From: Acanthaster planci
Lineage: Eukaryota; Echinodermata; Asteroidea; Valvatida; Acanthasteridae
Reading direction: 5' to 3'
Assembly (NCBI RefSeq): GCF_001949145.1
Contig: NW_019091380.1
Location: 1,212,279 to 1,229,376, forward strand
DNA: 17,098 nt
Position numbers and translations under genes: made by a program. Below, piece after piece: positions 1-7,089 of the stretch. Each line of letters starts with the position of its first letter. Positions within the stretch are counted from its first letter, which is position 1. The notes below the pieces were generated by a model. The model was not told the DNA's origin. It worked only from the letters and a program-made list of their open reading frames with translations, and made no database searches.

Positions 1-1036
1 TAGTGGACATGTACATACATGTACTGCAGTCGTTCAGCAATTCTATATGGGAAGTCTCATGCCATGATTGCCAGATGGCTCAAGGTGGTCAGGTGTAACC
101 CGCTGATGAACATTTACACGTTTCCGGTGATGTACATGTACATATGTCACCATGTATGTACATGTACTATTAGTACTTCTCCACAAATCATGGATTGCAA
201 AACTCAAGTCATTTCAGTAGTGGGATAATCCGTTGCTCGTGTAGACAGACTTTCATGTGGGATACAGCAGTGACGTTCCATGACTCCTGAATGCAGATAA
301 TTAAGACGAATCCTTGTAATCAGTGCCATGCTGAAGATCAGGGATCCACTAGTTGATGCACACTTGAAGACAATTGCAGTGATGTCAATATCCATGGTAC
401 ACACATGTACATGTACCAGAACATTTACACATACGCCCTGTGACTGGAAATTGTGGCTCAGGGTCAAGTTTGAATCAGGGCATCCATCGACCATTCCAAA
501 CTGATGTGGCTAGCAGTAACATGTACACATATGTGCATCCTGTGACTTGCTATGCTGACATATGTACATGTAGCTGGATGACTGGTATCCTGCAGGGTGG
601 ATGCGGACTTGAGGGGAGATTGCTACATGTAGGCTTGATCCACAGCTGATAATGTGGTGGATACCAGTGATGATGTCCTGCCACTAGTTATGCCAGCCAT
701 ATACCGGTGACAGACAGGCAGTTGCATTGCTCAGTATCCATCTGACGTTGATCAGCTCTTTCATATCTTACAGGTCCATGTTCACATGTGGCAGTTTTGA
801 GCCAGCGATGATGGTAACTCCTCACCGTACTAGGCACAGTAAATACAAGTTTCTTGAGTGCTTGATACTGCAGGCGCTGTCAGCTATAAGTCTCAGCCAG
901 CCTGTGTTGTTGCAATGTGGACATCTCCATTTGCTGTGACAGTATAGAACCTCCCTCTAGCCAATGTCAAGCACAGTTGACAATGTCACTGAAGCTGTAC
1001 AGTGTACATGTTCTTGTTTCATCACAACTGCAACAA
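1..1036. other. Non-coding stretch rich in TACATGTA palindromes
   Basis: No reading frame here is convincing: the short open frames carry no recognisable domain and overlap on both strands. The visible structure is a high density of ACATGTACATGT-type sequences (near 6-22, 130-175, 402-418, 519-530, 559-574 and 621-631). One copy sits inside a fold-back, TGGTACA at 395-401 against TGTACCA at 412-418. The motif is its own reverse complement, so clustering gives local cruciform potential. I see no promoter or exon signal. Confidence 0.5.
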
Positions 1037-1282
1037 AGAACTCTCTCCTGTCAGTAGTGGCACCAACAAGTAGACTGTGACAGGGCAGTCCAGGATCATG
1101 AAATCTCTCCTGTCAGAGGTGGCACCAAGTGGATTGTGGCAGGGCAGTCCAGGATCATGAACTCTCTCCTGTCAGAGGTGGCACCAAGTGGATTGTGGCA
1201 GGGCAGTCCAAGATCATGAAATCTCTCCTGTCAGAGGTGGCACCAAGTGGATTGTGGCAGGGCAGTCCAGGATTATGAAATC
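1037..1282. repeat. Minisatellite, about four copies of a 59-bp unit
   Basis: The segment TCTCTCCTGTCAG recurs with starts at 1042, 1104, 1163 and 1222, and the next unit begins at 1281 before diverging. Spacing is 62, 59, 59 and 59 bp. The last three copies are nearly identical, each containing AGGTGGCACCAAGTGGATTG and GGCAGGGCAGTCCA. The first copy differs more (TAGTGG, CAACAAGTAGACTG), as expected for an edge unit. On the minus strand the array stays open and gives a repeated Cys/Pro-containing peptide, but 59 is not a multiple of three and I do not regard it as coding. Confidence 0.9.
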
Positions 1283-1369
1283 TGTAGGCATACAAAATAA
1301 AAACACAATGAAAACCAGCGCACACAATTATAATGCTCAAGCATTTTACACATAAATATTTTACATACA

Positions 1370-1840
1370 GCCGCGAGAGCTCGCTGAGTACTTTATGAGG
1401 CACGGGTCTTAAAGAAGCGCATGTCAATTGTCTCAGATGGATTCCATCCTGCGAATGACTTATTTCAGCGGATGAGATCAGATAAACGTTACACATCAAT
1501 TCACACAGATTCGACTCGAACTTTGAACAGTTTTTATCCAAGTGCAGTTCACTTTAATATTGAAAGTACATGTACAGGTGCAATCGAAGTCCTAATCAGT
1601 GACCCATCAGATTTTATTGTTATCTTAATCCCATTTTATCTAATAATCCATTGTTATTTTACCTGATATGCTGTCTGAAATTATTTGTTGTAATTCTAGA
1701 GCGAATTTTTGTAGTGTCGTTTATTATTGTTTTGTACATATATTTTGATTATCAAGTTTTTAACGCTCGCAAAACCACAACGAATTTCAATGTATTTCAA
1801 TAAACATATATATTAAATAAATGAAATGAAAAATGAAATG
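1370..1840 (+). mobile_element. 3' end of a CR1/L2-like LINE (5'-truncated)
   Basis: The frame starting at 1421 contains FHPANDLFQRM, then SDKRYTSIHTDSTRTLNSF and YPSAVHF. This is the layout seen at the extreme C-terminus of many CR1/L2/Jockey-type LINE ORF2 proteins: a variable 'HPLHDLF' segment, then an R/T-rich stretch, then 'SF.PSAVRLWN'. The expected W-N is replaced (HFNIE). A stop at 1664-1666 ends the frame, and an AT-rich 3' UTR runs to an imperfect AAATG-type tail at 1815-1840, which is typical of LINE 3' ends. The left boundary is uncertain, somewhere between the minisatellite and about 1420. The clade is inferred from remembered family features, not from a search. Confidence 0.7.
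1815..1840 (+). repeat. A-rich LINE tail (AAATG-type short repeat)
   Basis: The sequence reads as AAATAAATG followed by AAATG/AAAAATG units. It closes the upstream LINE fragment and touches the 5' leader of the next LINE, so it marks an element-element boundary. Confidence 0.6.
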
Positions 1841-2024
1841 AGTCTTGCCGCGATCAGACGTGTTACACTGGATGCTCGAGAGCGCGCGAACAATTTTGAA
1901 TCTTCTTCACCCAGTGACTGTTCTGGCCTTTACTCTTCGTTTTTTTGCATGACTTTTGCCAACTTCGTTTCATCAGTAAGCAATATCTCTTGACCAGGAG
2001 GTCTTAAATATATTGTCCCACTTT

Positions 2025-2047
2025 TCTAGGCCTTTTTTAGGCCTAGA
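2025..2047. repeat. Perfect 9-bp hairpin in the LINE leader
   Basis: TCTAGGCCT (2025-2033) and AGGCCTAGA (2039-2047) are exact reverse complements separated by TTTTT. The hairpin ends seven bases before the ORF1 start ATG at 2054. It could be an RNA structure in the element's 5' leader or a chance palindrome. No function is claimed. Confidence 0.6.
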
Positions 2048-2053
2048 TGCCTT

Positions 2054-3552
2054 ATGGAAGACACAACGGAATCAGACTCCTCTTGGGACCAACCAGCACA
2101 ATCTAATCAATACTTCCAATCCAACCCTTTCCATAATGAGAACCAACACAGATCAACACTAGACAGATTAATCAGTCAGGCTCAAGATGAATCTCAACCT
2201 CAAACTAAACATGCTGAAAGCCGTAAACGACCAAAACACGTATCATACAGTGATGTCTACACAGACTCAGACAGCAGTCCCCATCAAAATTCCCGACCTA
2301 AACGTCGTTTCACCCAGAGCCAAGATACTAAACGCCAACCAACTCTAGTCATCATCAACTCTCCAGATGTCAAACTAGCTAAGGTTGACCCTGATCAAAA
2401 TAGGCAAAGCTCTGAATAGTCTCAGCGGCAATTTCGTAAAGTGTCTCCAAGAATAACCAAGGGGCATTACATTCAGATGCCATACTTCAGCACAGGCAAG
2501 AAACTAAAAACCATGTCAATTAGATCAATGGGCCATATAACCACTGAATACACAAAATCAGAAACACAAAGTAAGAGAGTTGTCACTGGAATACCAACCG
2601 GTATTGATGAAAAAGAGATTCTGGAGGCCTGCAAGAAAAATGGAGTCTTGGAAGTTAAACGCCTGATGGGTAGAAAAGACGGCCAACTAGAGAAAAGCCT
2701 CTCTGTCTGCCTAACTTTCAAAACACCCACCCTTCCTGACACTTTCCAACTGGGCTATGAAAACTTCCGGGTCAAACACTTCATCCCACCTGTAATTTGA
2801 TGCTTTAATTGCCAACGACTTGGTCATGTCAATAGAGTGTAGTAATTGCTATAGTTCAACTACATGTGTAAGATACATGTATGGAGGATCTCATTGTATG
2901 AGCAATGCCAACAAAAAGACCAGGTAAAGATTGCTGCGGATGTGGGGAACAACACTTATCAGCTTACAGTACGAGGGATGTAACACTATCAAACAGGAAA
3001 AGCGAATCCAAAATATATCAGAGTTTCCTGTAACATATCATATGAAGACGCAGCGAGAACCATCAAGACAGACATCTCAATAAGTCCCAATGTAGCTACT
3101 CAACCATCGACACCTGCAAAGCAACCAAGAGGGACTCCCGAGAAGAGATCAATAATTCTAATCTATCCCAAACCACACCACCTGCCAAACAACGAAAAGA
3201 TGCCACTACCCAAACTGAACAAATGACATTCACACAAACGGACCTCCCACATCAATGCCTCTGCAGTGAGCTTAACATCTTAGAGCTACTCACTGGAGTG
3301 ATGCCAATCTGGGACACTATCAAAGGCAAAGACGAAAGAACAGCTGAAACTAAATCTTTAATTGATCACTTCCGCCCTGGACCTGAGGAATCTGGAAAGC
3401 ATACAGAAAAACATGGAAGACAAAGAACTACATCACAGTCACCAACCAGTGCAAGCAAAAGGGATACGCTGAAATCGCACCCAATGAACACGGGAACACA
3501 AACTACCACCACCCAGCAAAGTGCAAACCAATCCCCAAAGAGATCCGAATAA
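2054..3552 (+). pseudogene. LINE ORF1 (gag-like, zinc knuckle), broken
   Basis: ORF1 proteins of Jockey-type LINEs bind the element RNA in the retrotransposition particle. Starting at 2054 there is a Ser/Gln/Asp-rich stretch of about 121 residues with basic patches (ESRKRPKH, SRPKRRF), ending at a stop at 2417-2419. The next frame (2441-2797) holds a globular segment with IPTGIDEKEIL and VKRLMGRK, an RRM-like pattern also seen before knuckles in such ORF1s. A TGA at 2798-2800 is followed in the same frame by C-F-N-C-Q-R-L-G-H (2801-2827), a clear CX2CX4H zinc knuckle that then hits a stop. A second Cys cluster, CCGCGEQH, lies at 2932-2955. The C-terminal part, open from 3223 to 3552, is polar and Thr/Gln/Ser-rich. 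At least three breaks make it non-functional. Confidence 0.75.
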
Positions 3553-3586
3553 ATCAATATGAATATTCATCTTCTTATGACAGACT

Positions 3587-4250
3587 TATGTATTTATTTT
3601 ACAATGGAATTCACAATCCTTCATAGCCCATCAAAAGGAACTTCAAGAAGCCATTCATTCTTGGTCCACAAAAACAGATATCATTGGCATCCAAGAAACA
3701 CAGTAAAATGAAGACAAGAATTTTAGATTACCTTGTTATGACATCTACCGACATGATAGAAACAACACTAACAAGAAAAGTGGTGGTGGATGTGCTCTTT
3801 TGATAAAGTGTGGTATTGCGTTTAAATGCATGTTTACAAAACAGGTTCAAGCACCCCAGTAGAATTCCAAATGGGCGAAATCTATGACGACTGCAATAAC
3901 AAAATCAGAATACACCCCCCCCGTACACTATATAACCCATGCTCTCAACTACATGTAGATCTTCATTCACTTCACCAGATCATTGACAATGCAAATAAGC
4001 CATGCACAATTTGTGGTGAGTTCAATGGCCATAACCAACAGTGGGGCAGCTCTAAACTTGACCATAATGGAAAAATTAGTGATGATATCATTTCCAACAG
4101 CAATCTGGTTTGTCTTAACACTGGTGAAGGCACTGGAGTTCCTCTCATAGCCCTCTCTCTTGCACTGATATCACTCGGGCTTCCCCTTGTATAGCCTCCA
4201 AAAGTCTCTGGGCGGTGCTAAACGACACTGAGCAAGTGACCACTGCCCAA
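3587..4250 (+). pseudogene. LINE ORF2, APE-type endonuclease domain, broken
   Basis: This domain nicks target DNA to prime reverse transcription. Frame 3587 reads WNSQSFIAHQKELQEAI and DIIGIQETQ, covering the catalytic Asn (3608-3610) and Glu. After a stop (about 3704) the same frame continues with YDIYRHDR and KKSGGGCALLIKCGI, typical of APE endonucleases. The frame then shifts to the one starting 3826, giving NPCSQLHVDLHSLHQI, CGEFNGHNQQWGSS and NLVCLNTGEGT. The usual GDFN-H catalytic Asp is Glu here (GAG, 4018-4020). The final Ser-Asp-His triad is visible in a third frame at 4235-4243, followed by C-P. A run of Cs near 3915-3923 may be one frameshift site. Confidence 0.78.
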
Positions 4251-5257
4251 TGCCCATAAATACACACCATTGTATTTATAAAACAGCTTATAAATCAGCA
4301 CCTAGATGGTCCCTACGGAAAACTGATTAGAGTCAATTTGAGGAAGAATGCAACCACCTAGTAACTACACCAGATAACACTACTAGTATTGATGACACAT
4401 GACAAATTCATTCCAGAACTTGATCAAGTGATGACTCTTTCCATACCTAAAACTAACCCAAATCACACTAATAAACACCCCTCATCCAGGTGGAATGATG
4501 AACATCAGCAAGTTATTGAAAACAAAAAAGGTGCCTTTGAAAAAATTCAGAAATACCAAACTTCTGTCTGACTTAATAAACTATAAAAAAGTTTGACCCA
4601 TAGCCAAGAAAATCATTAACCCTAACCCTCCTCGATCCTCCAACAGGTGAAGGATTGAGGAGGGTTAGGGTGAAAGCTGCTAAAACAATGGACTGGGAAA
4701 AGCTCTGCAACAATCTGAATACTAAAACTAACACTAAAGTTATGCGGAACAAAATTAAACGGATCAACCTTACCCATAAAAAGCGTAGTATCCCGGTCCT
4801 TCAATACAATAGCAATGATACTATTACTGACGTGGATTAAGCTGAGGCACTTGTGGACAACTTTGCCTATTAAGTAGCACTAATAACTACAACCCTCTTT
4901 TATTAATACGAAACGAGAGGCTGAACACAATCTGAATTCAATTGATGACAATGACTGTGTCATTAATGATCCGTTTCACATCGACTAACTGAACCATGCT
5001 TTTGATGCTTTCAAATGCACGACACCCGGTAAAAACAATATTTACAACATGGTCATTAAACATTTTCCCTTGGAAATCAGAGAATTTGGCATGCTTCTCA
5101 ATGTCCAAAACAGTGGAAAGATACAATCCTCGTTCCTCTTCTCAAACCAGGGAAAGATGCCACCAACCCTCCATCTTATCCTCCTATAACTCTCATCTCC
5201 ACTCTGTCCCAATTAATGGAACGCATGGTTAACTCACACTCTTTTCTTACTGTTTGA
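4251..5257 (+). pseudogene. LINE ORF2, linker and N-terminal reverse transcriptase, broken and truncated
   Basis: This stretch links the endonuclease to the polymerase. Frame 4389-4571 contains IPKTNPNHTNKHPSSRWNDE, the 'W-x-x-E/H' segment that precedes RT in Jockey-like ORF2s. Frame 4655-4837 contains KAAKTMDWEKLCNNLN. Farther on, LNHAFDAFKCTTPGKNNIYN matches the pre-RT 'K..APGPD.I.N' block. The frame beginning near 5126 contains PLLKPGKDATNPPSY, ITLIS and QLMERMVN, the RT motif 1-2 region ('KPGK....YRPI.L.....K..E'), with Pro in place of the usual Arg in the Y-R-P triplet. It ends at a stop at 5255-5257. The catalytic RT motifs A and C are absent downstream, so the copy is cut off early in RT. 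Confidence 0.75.
4619..4671. repeat. Near-perfect 21-bp hairpin with telomere-like arms inside the LINE
   Basis: The left arm 4619-4639 (ACCCTAACCCTCCTC then GATCCT) and right arm 4651-4671 (AGGATTGAGGAGG then GTTAGGGT) are reverse complements at 20 of 21 positions, with an 11-base loop (CCAACAGGTGA). The single mismatch would be a G-U pair in RNA. The arms contain CCCTAACCCT / AGGGTTAGGG, resembling the animal telomere repeat but too short to be an array. It interrupts LINE coding sequence between two recognisable segments, so it was probably inserted or copied in. Confidence 0.85.
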
Positions 5258-5640
5258 TTTTATACAGCGTCATGGATGAACAGTCTGTTTGCTGATGTTT
5301 ATGAGTACTTTTTAGCGACCAGCATGGAGAGATTGTTAGGTTAATGCCGCTTTTGATACACTGGCATAGATGCCAGTGTTTACACAGATCGGAGCTTCCT
5401 AGAAAGAATGTGTGAAGTTCACTTCATTTTCAGGGTACAATACTTAACTAGGAAGTCGTCACTGGTCCCATGCAAGATCAGGAAGGTGGGATGGGTAACG
5501 CTTGTCAACACGTAACTCGCCCACGGGCCCATTAGGCTGGTGTCTCCCAGAGAGCAGGAGTTTTAAATCTCCGTGTCCGGAGCCAGGCGACGCAAGGGCT
5601 CGTCAGTGTATATTGTGGTTCTTGTTTCTAATTCACTAAA
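5258..5640. other. Palindrome-rich linker between LINE and Penelope-like remnants
   Basis: No coding match is seen. It contains a perfect hairpin, ACACTGGCA (5358-5366) / TGCCAGTGT (5371-5379). A second inverted repeat is CTTCCTAG near 5395-5402 against CTAGGAAG near 5449-5456, enclosing GTGAAGTTCAC. The right half (about 5520-5600) is GC-richer than its surroundings. It could be the non-coding terminal region of the Penelope-like element, the remains of another small element, or host DNA. The sequence alone does not decide. Confidence 0.4.
5358..5379. repeat. Perfect 9-bp inverted repeat, 4-base loop
   Basis: ACACTGGCA and TGCCAGTGT are exact reverse complements around TAGA. It lies about 100 bp past the point where LINE coding similarity stops, so it may mark the end or insertion site of an element. 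Confidence 0.7.
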
Positions 5641-5935
5641 TGATTTAATTTAATGTATACCGGTGGTAATATGCCGTCCCGTCCCACTTGTTTTTTTGTC
5701 TGTGTGGGGGGAAGCAGAGCATATTTTTTTGTCCCTTTCTTCGCTCTTCATCAGTCACCTTTTCTGGCTCTTTTATTCATGTATTTCTTTATGACTAATG
5801 ATGGCAAAGGGTCCTTGTCTGTGTCCTTGTCCCTCAAGCCAGTGCATGATGGGAGTATGCGGATTCCAGTTTGGGTTTCTCTGGTGTGGAATTCCATGCC
5901 TAGCCCACATTTCTTAATTTTGTTCCTCAAGGCAT
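5640..5935 (-). other. Possible 3' continuation of the Penelope-like element
   Basis: On the minus strand the frame 5939-5751 stays open (NALRNKIKKCGLGMEFHTRE and onward) directly after the PLE thumb region. I cannot match it to the GIY-YIG endonuclease that usually ends PLE proteins: there is no paired G-I-Y / Y-V-G motif and no CxxC array. It may be a divergent linker, element UTR, or chance. The plus-strand frame 5653-6063 is the complement of this region and is rejected as a gene. Confidence 0.35.
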
Positions 5936-7085
5936 TCACATTGGGATTTGAATGTTCTCCACATCTAATTCTTTTTCTTCTTGTTTTTGTTTGTATAGTG
6001 GAGAGCGATAAATCCTCGACCGTTCTAGGTCATCCTTTATATTTGTGTGTCTTTTATAGGCAATAAGGGGTTTGGTTAGGAAGAGCGCACTAAGATATTC
6101 ATTACGGTTGATTAATTCCCAGTTTTTGAGAAGGGCCTGTTTTAAAGATGAGTGTCGCACTTGCGGATAGTAGGGCAAGACAAAGACAAGTGGAGTCTCG
6201 TTTTCTTCTTTTTAGTCTGCCTGCTCAAGTTCTTGTGAGTTTCGCCTTGCTGAGGGAGCAGGGTCAGGTCTTTGTGGGAGTATCCACGTTTTATGTGTTT
6301 GTCCCTGAAGAACTCAACCTTCTCCTTAAAATCTTTAGAGTGTGTTTATATCTCGTAACTTCTCCCTTGATTAATCCACCAAATACTGACTTATGTGGGC
6401 TGAATCTCGAGCAAGACACTGAAATGCATCCGTTTTCTTGGTAGCTACCCGAGTGTCCAGTTTCCCTTCTGTTCTAAATCGTTCGCCTTTGTATATGACG
6501 AGATCGAGGAAAGTTACTTGGTCGTGCGAAATCTCTGACGTAAACTTAAACGTAGCGTGAATTAAATTTCGGGCAGTAACAAGTTCACCGACTTTGTCTT
6601 CACTACCGTTGAATATTATAAGGACATTGTCTCTGTATCTCGTGTAGCTCACGATTCAAGGGTTGCGAGGGAGAATGATTTCTTTCTCGTATTTGGACAG
6701 GGTTTATGTCGCATATTTCCGGACTGCACTCACTTCCCATAGCCACGCCAATTTTCTGTCTGAAGAACCTGCCATTGAATTCAAATATGTTCCTATGCAT
6801 GGTAAGTTCTGACAGTGTGGGTGTGCTCTTGTTGGTTTGGGTAAAGCATACAGTCTGTTATCGGCCTCTTCAAGTGCATCGCAAACCGATCTAATTGCCT
6901 CATCTTGCAGGCAGTTCGTGTACATGGAAACAATGTCCAACGTAATAAGAAGGATACCCTGCTTCATTGTTCACTTGGTTCAGTTCATTCATCACATGCG
7001 TGGAATCGCGTGTATATGTGCCTCGTTGTTTGACAATTGGAAGCAAGAAGTAGTCTACATGGTTTTGGCATGTGTGCACAAGTTC
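5936..7085 (-). pseudogene. Penelope-like element reverse transcriptase, broken
   Basis: On the minus strand, five frame segments give one continuous PLE-type RT. (1) From 7085: VDYFLLPIVKQRGTYTRDST, then HVMNELNQ. (2) 6967: ILLITLDIVSMYTN, motif A with catalytic Asp at 6937-6935, then QDEAIRSVCDALEE. (3) 6800: RNIFEFNGRFFRQKIGVAMG then SECSPE, matching 'F....Y.Q..G.AMGS..SP'. (4) 6652: TRYRDNVLIIF, motif C, then FTSEISHDQVTFLDLVIYKG and ATKKTDAFQ, matching 'FLDL.I....KPTD.H.Y'. (5) Below 6400 in two frames: GGLIKGEVTRY, EFFRDKHIKRGY, LPYYPQVRH and PLIAYKRHTNIKDDLERS, the PLE thumb/C-terminal pattern. Motif C reads Y-R-D-N where two aspartates are expected. No GIY-YIG endonuclease is visible downstream, and the N-terminus is missing beyond 7085. 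Confidence 0.85.
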
Positions 7086-7089
7086 ACCA

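Larger units (their letters stand above)
1841..5257 (+). mobile_element. Degenerate Jockey-like non-LTR retrotransposon (LINE), 3'-truncated
   Basis: In order on the plus strand there is a 5' leader (about 1841-2053), an ORF1 with an acidic/polar N-terminus and zinc-knuckle remnants, an ORF2 with an APE-type endonuclease, and the start of a reverse transcriptase domain. The combination of ORF1 CCHC knuckles with an endonuclease carrying GDFN-H-like, WGS and LNTGE motifs is characteristic of the Jockey group. Many stops and frame changes show it is long dead. Recognisable protein ends in RT near 5254, with no RT catalytic YxDD block and no 3' UTR, so the 3' half is missing. LINEs are usually 5'-truncated, so loss of the 3' half suggests a later deletion or interruption. 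The Penelope-like copy beyond 5640 is a candidate cause. Confidence 0.8.

Noticed and set aside
1037-1282. CRISPR-like array
   Set aside because: The repeats are head-to-tail without unique spacers, in animal DNA; it is a minisatellite.
1155-1541. 128-codon minus-strand frame with repeated Cys/Pro peptide
   Set aside because: Its C-terminal part is the minisatellite read through, and the rest crosses the LINE 3' end in antisense.
4619-4671. Interstitial telomere array
   Set aside because: Only one and a half telomere-type units per arm, arranged as an inverted repeat rather than in tandem.
5530-5580. tRNA-derived SINE or tRNA gene (A-box-like TTAGGCTGGTG and B-box-like GAGTTTTAAATCTCC)
   Set aside because: The box spacing is too short, the B box lacks GTTC, and no cloverleaf can be drawn.
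5740-5765. Possible hammerhead ribozyme core on the minus strand (CTGATGA ... GAAA), attractive because Penelope-like elements can carry hammerheads
   Set aside because: The bases between the two core pieces (AGAGCGAA) cannot form stem II, and no matching stem I/III partners are seen.
5653-6066. 137-codon plus-strand open frame rich in Phe/Leu
   Set aside because: It overlaps the complement of the Penelope-like sequence, and its hydrophobicity is that of a shadow frame.
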